DNA of 64,000 nucleotides from contig NZ_CP017476.1 of the NCBI RefSeq assembly GCF_001761385.1, positions 1,539,501 to 1,603,500 of the forward strand, given 5' to 3'. The DNA comes from Hydrogenophaga crassostreae (GTDB taxonomy: Bacteria > Pseudomonadota > Gammaproteobacteria > Burkholderiales > Burkholderiaceae_C). Under the pieces are notes generated by a model, which saw nothing but the letters and a program-made list of their open reading frames with translations, ran no database searches and was not told the DNA's origin. Shown piece after piece: positions 36,213 through 44,047 of this stretch (the stretch's first letter is position 1; each line of letters opens with the position of its first letter). The translations under genes were made by a program, and so were the position numbers.

Positions 36213-37664
36213 TTACATCAGGAAGTCGAGAAAGCGGGCAATCGGCGCGATGGCCCGCATGCGAAACACCGCATCGCCGTCGGCGCCCTGAATCAGTGCC
36301 TGCTCTCCGCCAGCCTGTGGCGTGCCCACAATCGGCTTTGATTGCGCCAGGCGCGAACGCATGCTGGTTTTCATGTCCAGCGCCAGCGCAGGGTTGCCGC
36401 GGCAAATCACGATCAGTTCGGAATTCAGGTTGGCCGAGCGGGGATCGATGTTGTAGGTGCCCACCGCGACGGTGTCGTCGTCGAAAACGGCCCGCTTGGC
36501 GTGTACACCCCATCGAGACGAGGCCGGCGTGCGGCTGGCGTGGGCCGGCGGCTGACCTTCGTAGGCCCATATCTCCAGGTTGGGCATGCGCAAAGGCGCC
36601 AGACTGCTGGCCAGGCTGGCCACGGTATAGAAGGCATCGGTCGAATTCAGGCTGTTGGTCAGGAAGCGCACGTGAACGCCTTTGCCCACCACGCTTTTCA
36701 CCACTGCGATGCCATCATCGCGCAAGACCAGGTAGGGGCTTTCGACCGTGATTTCGCGTTTGGCTTCATGCGCCAGTTCACTGATGGCCAGAAACACCTT
36801 GCGCCGCTCCACGCCTGAGCCGGGATAGTCGGTCACAAACTGCATGTCGTTGCATGTGGACGTGGTGTGTTCTGAAGCGTGCTGCCGCAGCTCGGTGGTC
36901 AGCGCCATCTCCTTGGTCGAGAGCGTGCCCAAAAGGTCGTCGACCAGCGGGGCTTGCTGCACCTCGGCGTTGATCTCACTGGGTTTGCTGACCCATTCGG
37001 AGGCCCAGTACAGCTCGAAACTGTTGGTGATGGCGTCAGCGATCGGGCCTTCGATCATGAGGTCGCTGTCGAGGAAGTTGTAGTGGTGGGAGAGATCAAA
37101 GTAGTCGTCTCCAATGTTGCGGCCGCCAACGATGGCTCGTTTGCGGTCCACGGCGAGCAGCTTGCGGTGGGTGCGGTGTTGCGCCGCAAAGATGCGCTGA
37201 ATGCCGGCGGTGTTGTAGTAGCGAACCTCCACACCTGCGGCCTCCAGCGTCTTGACATACGCCGGCGCGAGCTTGAATACCGGCATCGCGAAGTCCACCA
37301 GAATGCGCACCCTCACACCCTCTTGCGCTTTGCGCGCCAGGGCCTGGGTGATGAGGCGGCTGGCCGTGTCTATCTCGTAGATGAAAAACTCGAGCTCAAT
37401 GGACTCTTTCGCCGATTCGATCAAACGCAAGCGCTCGGCCAGAGAGTCAAATCCCACGTCAAGCAGCGCCACCTGATGGGGCTGAGTGGAACGCGCGGCA
37501 ATGGCCTCATGGTGTGGCGCCTTGCCCAGCCACTGGCGTTCTGTGGCCTCTTGAATACCCAGGAACGTCAGGGCGAAGATCACTGGAATACCCAGGAACA
37601 CCACCACCAGGGCGATGCCGATCCACTTCCCGATTCGCTTCAATTTCCCAGCGGTATTCGCCAT
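36213..37664 (-). CDS. Phospholipase D family protein, cardiolipin-synthase-like
   Basis: 483 residues with one N-terminal transmembrane helix (about 12-36). Two HKD motifs: His166-Lys168-Asp173 in THRKLLAVD, and a second in GVHAKRAVFDDD near 405, each followed by the usual GGRN or GTYNID segment. Expected role: phosphatidyl transfer at the membrane, making or remodelling cardiolipin. The long C-terminal half with an NLNSELIV block matches ClsC/YmdC-like proteins. Convergent with the unknown gene upstream on the plus strand. Confidence 0.88.
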   Translation of the reverse strand: MANTAGKLKRIGKWIGIALVVVFLGIPVIFALTFLGIQEATERQWLGKAPHHEAIAARSTQPHQVALLDVGFDSLAERLRLIESAKESIELEFFIYEIDTASRLITQALARKAQEGVRVRILVDFAMPVFKLAPAYVKTLEAAGVEVRYYNTAGIQRIFAAQHRTHRKLLAVDRKRAIVGGRNIGDDYFDLSHHYNFLDSDLMIEGPIADAITNSFELYWASEWVSKPSEINAEVQQAPLVDDLLGTLSTKEMALTTELRQHASEHTTSTCNDMQFVTDYPGSGVERRKVFLAISELAHEAKREITVESPYLVLRDDGIAVVKSVVGKGVHVRFLTNSLNSTDAFYTVASLASSLAPLRMPNLEIWAYEGQPPAHASRTPASSRWGVHAKRAVFDDDTVAVGTYNIDPRSANLNSELIVICRGNPALALDMKTSMRSRLAQSKPIVGTPQAGGEQALIQGADGDAVFRMRAIAPIARFLDFLM

Positions 37665-37782
37665 GCCTCATCCCTGTATGTGTGCGCCGATCACGTTTGT
37701 TGATTATCGTGTGGGGCTTGAGAGTGCTTTGCTGCATCGAGGCGGCATCGGCACGATGCCGGCCAGAACGGGAGATAGGCAG

Positions 37783-38271
37783 ATGATTCAAACCGATCGG
37801 TACACAGCGAGCCTGGAGGGCGACTACGTGGTCTTTCTGATTGGCATGCGTTTGAACCACCTTTGGAAGGTGCACAAATGGTGGCCAGTAGCACAGGCCA
37901 TGCCACGCATGGTGAAGGAACTGCAAGAAAAGCCCGAACTGGGGTTCCTGCACGCGGAGTCGTGGGGCGGGCGCACGACCATCATGGTGCAGTATTGGCG
38001 TTCAATGGAGCAGTTGCTGGCCTATGCCAAAGCCCGGGATTCCGCCCACTTGCCCGCCTGGCAAGCCTTCAACAAAGCCGCCGAAAACGACGGCTCGGTG
38101 GGCATCTGGCACGAAACCTACGCAATCAAGCCGGGGCAATACGAAAATGTGTACACCAACATGCCACCATTTGGACTGGGATGTGCGGGCCGGTTGCAAC
38201 CGGCCACGGGAGAGCGAAAATCGGCCGCTGACCGCTTGCGGGCCACAGTGAGGAACTTTGATTCGGGGTAG
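37783..38271 (+). CDS. DUF4188 domain protein
   Basis: 162 residues. The family pattern is clear: VVFLIGMRLNHLWKVHKWW, MVKELQEKPELGFLHAESWGG, MVQYWRSMEQLLAYA, VGIWHETYAIKPGQYENVYTNMPPFGLG. DUF4188 proteins resemble heme/monooxygenase-like alpha-beta barrels; the function is unknown. GGAGATAGG ends 2-11 nt before the ATG at 37783, so I prefer it to upstream in-frame starts. Confidence 0.88.
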   Translation: MIQTDRYTASLEGDYVVFLIGMRLNHLWKVHKWWPVAQAMPRMVKELQEKPELGFLHAESWGGRTTIMVQYWRSMEQLLAYAKARDSAHLPAWQAFNKAAENDGSVGIWHETYAIKPGQYENVYTNMPPFGLGCAGRLQPATGERKSAADRLRATVRNFDSG

Positions 38272-38308
38272 TCAATGGTGAGCAATTTGAGAAGAGGGTG
38301 AGGCTGTC

Positions 38309-39028
38309 ATGAATCCTGTATTGCGTTTGATTGCGGCGGCCATGATCGCCGCAGGGGTGGCGGCGGCGGGCTTTTTTGTGGGCAATGGCCTGGAGCGCTT
38401 TCGCATGTCGGACCGGTCGGTAACCGTCAAGGGACTGGCCGAAAAAGATGTGGAGAGTGATTTCGCCGTCTGGACGCTCGCCTTTCGCCGCGCTGGTGCA
38501 GATTTCAACGGAGTACAACAGGCGCTCGTGGCGGACCGGGTGAGCGTGTTGGCGTTTCTGAAGGAGCGGGGCTTTTCAGTCGAGGAGCTGCAGGTCAGGC
38601 CTCTGCAGGTGCAAGACTTGCTGGCGCGCGAGTATGCGCAAGGCAACGTGCCGTTTCGTTTCAACGGCACCGGCCAGGTATTGGTGAAAACGGCCCGTGT
38701 GGAGGTGGTGGAAAAGGCCGCCCTGGCGCTGGACCCTTTGATACAGGCTGGTGTTCAGCTGGACAACGAAGGTCCAGCCGGCGGTCCGCGCTACCAACTG
38801 CGGGGCTTCAACGATGCCAAAGCACCGCTGCTGGCCCTGGCCACACGCAACGCCCGTGAACAGGCTGAGAAGTTTGCGGCGCAAGCCGGGGCCAGGCTGG
38901 GGTCGCTGAAGAGCGCCAACCAGGGTGTGATCCGAATCACGGGTGACGATGGTTCCGATTTTGATGACGGCAGTTCACGAGGCAAGCGGCTGAGGGTGGT
39001 GAGCACCTTCGAATACGAACTTCGATGA
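38309..39028 (+). CDS. SIMPL domain (DUF541) protein, membrane-anchored
   Basis: 239 residues. An N-terminal hydrophobic helix (about 5-25) anchors or exports the protein. DRSVTVKGLAEKDVESDFAVWTLAF is the SIMPL start block, and the C-terminal part has the AREQAEKFAAQAGARLG helix and TFEYELR strand. Bacterial SIMPL proteins form ring-like periplasmic oligomers of unclear role, often linked to oxidative stress. A GAGGGTGAGG lies before the start. It is 37 nt after the DUF4188 gene, so co-transcription is likely. Confidence 0.9.
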   Translation: MNPVLRLIAAAMIAAGVAAAGFFVGNGLERFRMSDRSVTVKGLAEKDVESDFAVWTLAFRRAGADFNGVQQALVADRVSVLAFLKERGFSVEELQVRPLQVQDLLAREYAQGNVPFRFNGTGQVLVKTARVEVVEKAALALDPLIQAGVQLDNEGPAGGPRYQLRGFNDAKAPLLALATRNAREQAEKFAAQAGARLGSLKSANQGVIRITGDDGSDFDDGSSRGKRLRVVSTFEYELR

Positions 39029-39246
39029 GCGGCCTGCGGGTGTGTTGTTGGCGGTGTGGGGCATCTGCCCTCAAGATCTGAGGCCGCCTTGGGTGGGCGC
39101 TGTGGACACCGGGCACTCCCATTCGGACCACCGACAGACATTGATGATGTTGTGGTCTTTTTGACCGGGAAGGTGATTGATTCGAGTACCATTGTTTTAC
39201 CTTTTGCCTGTGTGAACAGGCCCGGATGTTTCTCAAAGGGTTAAAC

Positions 39247-39792
39247 ATGGCATTCAGATTCACCGCAGGATTTGGCCTCCTGCTGGTTCTCCTTGTGGGA
39301 GGTTGTGCTTCCGGACAGGTGTCCAGCGCTGAACCTTCCAGGCTTGTTCAAGGCGAGGCTGATCATCCGTATTGCCTGCACATGCTGCAGTCGGAGTTGA
39401 ATGGTGACCGGATGGTGCAGGCGGTTCGTCTGGGCCGCAACGGCTGCGCGGACAGCAACGCTGCAGCAGAAACCAAGGTAGAGCGGGATGGCGTGAAAGC
39501 AACTGTTGTGATCAGCGGTTATCTGCATCAGTACACACTGGCGTCTTCGGATGCATGTGGGAATCGTTACTACGAAGTGGTGAATCGGTCGCTCGAAAAC
39601 ACGTTTGTGGGCCGATCGGTCCTGGTGGTGCGCGAGGAAAGGGGCTGGCGAACCCTGTCGTCGCGCAACCCCAAACGCGAGCCAGCCTGGTCTGACGAAG
39701 TCGCTCTCAGTCTGGTGGCCGAATTGCCCTATGTTCCCGCCGAGGGCTTGCCATCGCCGCTGGCCATGGCACGCCGCGTGATCTGCCCGTAA
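39247..39792 (+). CDS. Small lipoprotein, candidate immunity protein for the adjacent lysozyme
   Basis: 181 residues. A lipoprotein signal peptide ends LLVLLVGGC (Cys20) and the mature part has four further cysteines, suiting the oxidising periplasm. No named domain recognised. It lies 38 nt before a T4-lysozyme-like gene with a C-terminal XVIPCD-like region; in Xanthomonas-type killing systems the immunity lipoprotein is encoded right beside its effector (for example XAC2610 next to XAC2609). The immunity role is inference from position and localisation. I chose 39247 over an upstream in-frame ATG since the signal peptide then has normal length. Confidence 0.75.
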   Translation: MAFRFTAGFGLLLVLLVGGCASGQVSSAEPSRLVQGEADHPYCLHMLQSELNGDRMVQAVRLGRNGCADSNAAAETKVERDGVKATVVISGYLHQYTLASSDACGNRYYEVVNRSLENTFVGRSVLVVREERGWRTLSSRNPKREPAWSDEVALSLVAELPYVPAEGLPSPLAMARRVICP

Positions 39793-39830
39793 CGGCGCCA
39801 TCAACAACTGCATTCAACAGGAACTCAAAA

Positions 39831-40760
39831 ATGACACCACAACAATTGGCCGCGCTCGAGCGGATGTTGATCTTGAATGAAGGGAAGAAACTGACGGTCT
39901 ATCAGGACTCCGAAGGTCATCCGACGGTAGGCATCGGCTTCAATCTGGATCGTTACGGCGCCCGGACCGCGATCGAAGCGCAAGGGCTTGATTACGACCG
40001 GGTGAGGGCGGGAGCGCAGTCACTGACCGAAGCGCAGGCGAGCGCCTTGTTGCGTGCCGACTTGAACACAGCCATTGATGGAGCCGGTCGTGTTGTCGAC
40101 AACTTTGATCAGTTGTCTTTTTCCCGCCAGGCTGTTCTCGTCGACATGTGTTTCAACATGGGCGAAAACAAACTGATGGATTTTTCAAAAATGCGGCGCG
40201 CCGTTGAAAGAGGCGACTGGCAAGGCGCCGCCAATGAAATGGAAAACTCCAACTGGTTTCACCAGGTGGGTGACCGCGGGCCACGCATGGTTGAGATCAT
40301 GCGCACCGGGGCCGCTCGTGAAGTACTTGGCGAGCGATGGGGTGCGCTTCAACCTGGGTTGGGTGAAGAACCTACGCGTCTTGCAGGTGCTTTGTCGCCG
40401 GACAGCCGCCAACTGATGGGTGATTCGGAGCGCGCCGTTCGTGGCCTGGCACAAGAGCGGGGGCTGGCGTGGGATCAGGGGATGCACAACACGGTGGCCG
40501 CCGTGGCGATGCATGCGAAAAACAGCGGTTTGTCGGGTATTTCTCTGCTGAAAGTTGATGCGGAGGGCAGCATACGGTTCGTGCAAACTGACGGAGGAAC
40601 ATTGCGGGAGGGCTTCATCGATGCCAAGACCGCGGCCAACACACCCGAAGCCGAATCGATGCAGGCGCTGGTTGCCGCAGATCAGCGTCTGGCCAGCGAT
40701 GCGGCGCCACAGGTTTTGGCAGCCGATGCCGCAATGGTGGATGCGCGCGCCCGAGGCTGA
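39831..40760 (+). CDS. T4-lysozyme-like (GH24) muramidase with XVIPCD-like C-terminus; candidate T4SS effector
   Basis: 309 residues. The N-terminal domain (1-160) follows T4 lysozyme: Glu17, Asp26 and Thr32 match the E-D-T catalytic set (LNEGKKLTVYQDSEGHPTVG), and AVLVDMCFNMGENKLMDFS, then WFHQVGDRGPRMVEIMRTG, match the later helices. There is no signal peptide. Residues about 188-285 resemble XVIPCD tails: LSPDSRQLMGDSERAVRGLA, then DQGMHNTVAAVAMHAKNSGL, FVQTDGG and TAANTPEAESMQAL. Such tails direct effectors to bacteria-killing type IV systems. No T4SS genes are in view. A phage lysin is the alternative, but no other phage genes are near. Confidence 0.82.
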   Translation: MTPQQLAALERMLILNEGKKLTVYQDSEGHPTVGIGFNLDRYGARTAIEAQGLDYDRVRAGAQSLTEAQASALLRADLNTAIDGAGRVVDNFDQLSFSRQAVLVDMCFNMGENKLMDFSKMRRAVERGDWQGAANEMENSNWFHQVGDRGPRMVEIMRTGAAREVLGERWGALQPGLGEEPTRLAGALSPDSRQLMGDSERAVRGLAQERGLAWDQGMHNTVAAVAMHAKNSGLSGISLLKVDAEGSIRFVQTDGGTLREGFIDAKTAANTPEAESMQALVAADQRLASDAAPQVLAADAAMVDARARG

Positions 40761-40829
40761 TGCAAGCGAGGCTGGATCGCCCGGCGGGTGAAGGCGCTTT
40801 GTGCAGCAAGTTGCTTGCCTGGCGCCGCC

Positions 40830-41348
40830 TCAGATGGACTTCTGAACCAGCCAACCCTTGAACAGGTAGGGCAACCGGGGGCCCTGGCTTTCTGATACGC
40901 CGCCTTTGGCCTCTACGCTGATGGCCAGTTCGGCGGCACCGGTCAAGGCGGCTTCCTGGGTTGGCATCTGAAGGGTCTTGAATTTGCTGGTGATCACGCC
41001 CAGTGAGCGAGGAGGCTTGTCGCCGTTGACGGCCCAAAGCTGCATCGTGTCTTCGCGGCCTTCTTTGACCTCGTTCAGGCGTTGCACCTGCAGGTTGCCC
41101 TGCTTGGGATCGAGTGTCACGAGCAAGGCCGGCAACTGTTGGTCGTCCGTCAGAACCGACACATAACGCACTTGCGGCACTTCGTTCAATTTGGCCTGGG
41201 TGTGCTGCACCTGGCTCTTGAGTTGTTCGATCATGCTGGTGCTGGCAGCCCATGCCAGCAGGCCTGCCAGGACCAGAAAAATGGTGGCTGCACGCCACCA
41301 GGGTGAGACTTTTCGGTCTTTAGAAGCAGGGGAATCGGTCGAAGTCAT
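40830..41348 (-). CDS. Anti-sigma-factor-like RskA C-terminal domain protein
   Basis: 172 residues. One transmembrane helix at about 17-36 is followed by a periplasmic domain. MQLWAVNGDKPPRSLGVI and a FKTLQMPTQEAALTGAAELAISVEAKGGVSES stretch match the RskA C-terminal region (LWxxxxGxPxSLG; ..AISLEPxGGSP). The cytoplasmic part is only about 16 residues, with no zinc-binding anti-sigma domain and no sigma-factor gene next to it. So it is a stand-alone periplasmic module, and a regulatory role is uncertain. Confidence 0.78.
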   Translation of the reverse strand: MTSTDSPASKDRKVSPWWRAATIFLVLAGLLAWAASTSMIEQLKSQVQHTQAKLNEVPQVRYVSVLTDDQQLPALLVTLDPKQGNLQVQRLNEVKEGREDTMQLWAVNGDKPPRSLGVITSKFKTLQMPTQEAALTGAAELAISVEAKGGVSESQGPRLPYLFKGWLVQKSI

Positions 41349-41486
41349 AGGGAGGAGTGGGTGGTTCCGCCTTTTGCGTCCTCAAAGGCGGTATTGCAAG
41401 AAATTTGAACGTTATGGCGCGTTGCGACAGCAACTGATCACCAACAAAGTCATTGTCCCATGGGGCAGTTATGCTTTCCCCGACCT

Positions 41487-42491
41487 ATGTCAACCAACGA
41501 ATCAGAAAGAGCCTTGACCTTTTGGCCCGACGGTGAGGCCGAAGTGCCAACGGGTCCGGTTGTGCGCGTCATTTACGTGAGTCGCAGCGAGGTGCGCGGG
41601 GCGGTGCTCAATGAGATGCGCCGCATTCGCGACCATGCCGTGCTGAACAACCGCCCTTACGGTATCCGTGTGGCGCTCTTGAACATGAACGGCTGGTTTC
41701 TGCAATGGATCGAAGGGCCGCAAGATGGCGTTGATCTGTTGCTGGCCCGTGTGGGCAGAGACAGGCGGCACCATGGCCTGATGGTGATTCACCGAAGCCA
41801 GGGGCGCCCGCGCCTGTTTCGCCCGTGGATTGGCGCCATTGTTCAAACCCCCGAGAGTGATCGGCAATTCGATTTGCGGGTGCACGCGCAGTTCGAACGT
41901 TTCAACCAGGGCGAAATGGTTGAGCCCACCGCCGTCTGGTTGCGCTTGAGTGCGCCACCAGCGCCGGACATGCCGCGCCCTCTGGGGCGAAATCCTCGCG
42001 TGATGCTGCTTTCGGCCCAGGGCGCGCAGGCGTTCAACCTTCTGGAGTGGCTGGCATTGAATGACCAGAGAACGCTGGTGAGACGGCGTTTTGCGGGCAG
42101 CGCCGACGATGCGCCCGATGTCGAAAGCGACTATGCGGATTTTCCCGGCTACGGCCCGCGCGGAGTGCGCCTTGTGGCCAACGCGCGAAAGGGTCTGGCC
42201 ATGGGCATGACGCATGCGTTTTTGCCCGAATTCGCGGCGGTGGTGCTGATGCTCGATGGCAGTGCGGGGCGCAACTTGCGCCTGACAGAGCGGGTGCTCG
42301 TGGCCTGCCGCCAGGTACACCACAGCCCGCTGATCGTGGGGCTGGGTGGGGGCGAACAGGTTTCTGCCGACATCCAGCGACTCGTGGAGCGCCAGGGCAT
42401 GCCGTGGATGGCGGCCATCTCCCCGAGTGCCAGGCCCGACAAGACCGAGTTGTGGCAGGCGGTAGAGCCTGTGTTGACGCGCCTGAATTGA
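41487..42491 (+). CDS. BLUF-domain photoreceptor with a degenerate GTPase-like C-terminus
   Basis: 334 residues. The N-terminal BLUF domain (about 25-125) keeps the flavin-binding trio: Tyr30 in VIYVSR, Asn54 or Asn55 in VLNNRP and Gln73-Trp74 in FLQWIEG, with RDRRHHGL after. FAD binding and blue-light response are therefore likely. The C-terminal 190 residues read like a Rossmann or small-GTPase remnant: RVMLLSAQGAQAFNLLEW where a P-loop would be, DFPGYGPRG, AAVVLMLDGS and PLIVGLGGGE, but with no GKS/T. Output unknown. Another in-frame ATG is at 41460; neither has a good ribosome binding site. Confidence 0.85.
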   Translation: MSTNESERALTFWPDGEAEVPTGPVVRVIYVSRSEVRGAVLNEMRRIRDHAVLNNRPYGIRVALLNMNGWFLQWIEGPQDGVDLLLARVGRDRRHHGLMVIHRSQGRPRLFRPWIGAIVQTPESDRQFDLRVHAQFERFNQGEMVEPTAVWLRLSAPPAPDMPRPLGRNPRVMLLSAQGAQAFNLLEWLALNDQRTLVRRRFAGSADDAPDVESDYADFPGYGPRGVRLVANARKGLAMGMTHAFLPEFAAVVLMLDGSAGRNLRLTERVLVACRQVHHSPLIVGLGGGEQVSADIQRLVERQGMPWMAAISPSARPDKTELWQAVEPVLTRLN

Positions 42492-42560
42492 ACCGGAAAT
42501 GGGGGGGCGAGCGCTGGTCTTGCGCTGGACAAGTGCATCATCATTGATGCCATTTTTCGA

Positions 42561-42595
42561 CGCAGCGCGCCCACCTGCCGTGTGGGCGCGCTGCG
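42561..42595. terminator. Hairpin between convergent BLUF and alpha-hydroxy-acid dehydrogenase genes
   Basis: A perfect 14-bp inverted repeat (CGCAGCGCGCCCAC and GTGGGCGCGCTGCG) with a 7-nt loop sits in the 232-nt gap between two convergent genes. No T-run follows on either side, so it may act as a bidirectional stabilising or weakly terminating structure. Confidence 0.6.
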
Positions 42596-42723
42596 CATTC
42601 GCTTGAGCCCCTCTGGTTGCGTTGTCCGGTCCTGCGTGCAACAGCCCGCTGCGTTCCCACGCCTTTCCGGCCCACGCTCCGGCAGTCCGGTCGGACGCGT
42701 CCAGCCGCTGTTTCAAGGTTGAA

Positions 42724-43875
42724 TCAAGTCGGGTAGGTGCCCGGCAGCAAGATGCTTCGGTCAACGCCGGTCAATTGCGTGTGGCCGCAAAATGCCATGG
42801 TCACATCCAGTTCTTTGTGAATGATCTCCAGCACTTTCGACACACCTTCTTCGCCCATCGCGCCGAGACCGTAAACCATGGCGCGACCGATCATGGTGCC
42901 GCGTGCGCCCAGCGCCCAGGCCTTCAACACATCCTGCCCGCTGCGGATGCCGCCATCCATCCAGACTTCAATTTGATCGCCTACCGCGGCCACGATGGCC
43001 GGTAGCGCTTCGATGCTGGAGGGGGCACCATCGAGCTGGCGCCCGCCATGGTTGCTGACCACAATGGCATCGGCACCGCTGGCCACAGCCAGTTTGGCGT
43101 CTTCCACATCCATGATGCCTTTCAGGATCAGCTTGCCGCCCCATTGCGCCTTGACCCAGGCCACGTCGTCCCAGTTCAGTGTGGGGTCGAACTGTTCGTT
43201 GGTCCATGAGGCGAGTGACGACACGTCGCTCACCCCCTTCACATGGCCGACCAGGTTGCGGAAGGTGTGGCGGCGTGTGCCCATCATGCCCAAGACCCAG
43301 CCCGGTTTGGTGGCGATGTTCAGGATGTTGCCCAGGGTGGGAATCACCGAGGCCCGCATCTTGTTTTTCAGGTCTTTGTGGCGCTGCCCGATCACCTGCA
43401 AGTCCAGCGTCAAAACGAGGGCGCTGCACTTGGCTACCTTGCAGCGCCCGATCATGCGGGCCATGGCTTCGCGATCGCGCATCATGTAGAGCTGAAACCA
43501 GAAGGGCGCTGTGGTGTGTTCTGCGATGTCTTCAATGGAGCAAATGCTCATGGTCGACAGCGTGAACGGAATGCCGAATTTTTCAGCAGCCTTGGCGGCC
43601 TTGATTTCGCCATCGGCGCTTTGCATCCCGGTCAATCCTACGGGCGCGATGCAGACCGGCATCTTCACCGTTTGCCCCACCATTTTCGTGGCCGTGCTGC
43701 GGTTTTCCATGTTCACCGCCACGCGCTGGCGCAGCTTGATTTTCTGGAAGTCTTCGGAGTTGGCGCGGTAGGTACTCTCCGTCCAGGAGCCCGAGTCGGC
43801 GTAGTCGTAGAACATGCGTGGCACGCGCTTTTTGGCGAGTACGCGCAGGTCTTCGATGGTGGTGATCACGGGCAT
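42724..43875 (-). CDS. FMN-dependent alpha-hydroxy-acid dehydrogenase (L-lactate dehydrogenase-like)
   Basis: 383 residues. FYDYADSGSWTE near the N-terminus, PVCIAPVGLTGMQ, FTLSTMSICSIEDI, WFQLYM and IVVSNHGGRQLDG (with the catalytic His) are the blocks of the LldD/glycolate-oxidase family. It oxidises a 2-hydroxy acid, most likely L-lactate, to the keto acid, passing electrons to quinone. I start at MPVITTIEDL because GGAG lies about 10 nt upstream; the frame is open for 72 more codons. LldD is the nearest named relative I recall, but substrate is not certain. Confidence 0.92.
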   Translation of the reverse strand: MPVITTIEDLRVLAKKRVPRMFYDYADSGSWTESTYRANSEDFQKIKLRQRVAVNMENRSTATKMVGQTVKMPVCIAPVGLTGMQSADGEIKAAKAAEKFGIPFTLSTMSICSIEDIAEHTTAPFWFQLYMMRDREAMARMIGRCKVAKCSALVLTLDLQVIGQRHKDLKNKMRASVIPTLGNILNIATKPGWVLGMMGTRRHTFRNLVGHVKGVSDVSSLASWTNEQFDPTLNWDDVAWVKAQWGGKLILKGIMDVEDAKLAVASGADAIVVSNHGGRQLDGAPSSIEALPAIVAAVGDQIEVWMDGGIRSGQDVLKAWALGARGTMIGRAMVYGLGAMGEEGVSKVLEIIHKELDVTMAFCGHTQLTGVDRSILLPGTYPT

Positions 43876-44047
43876 GGTTTGTCTCCAGAGGTTGGCTTTT
43901 GTTACCCAGATGGTAGCGAGCCCCTCTGTAAAAGGCTTGTGAAAGCCACTTTTCCAGATTGAAATTTCTTGAAAACCCATGATTTCGGCGTCGCAGGGGG
44001 CCCATTGGGCACACGCCACAACGGGACTCCAGCGTGTTGCTGCCGGA

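Noticed and set aside
39831..40760. Simple prophage endolysin
   Set aside because: No other phage gene is near, an unknown lipoprotein precedes it, and the C-terminal 120 residues are not part of T4-type lysins. Kept only as the alternative.
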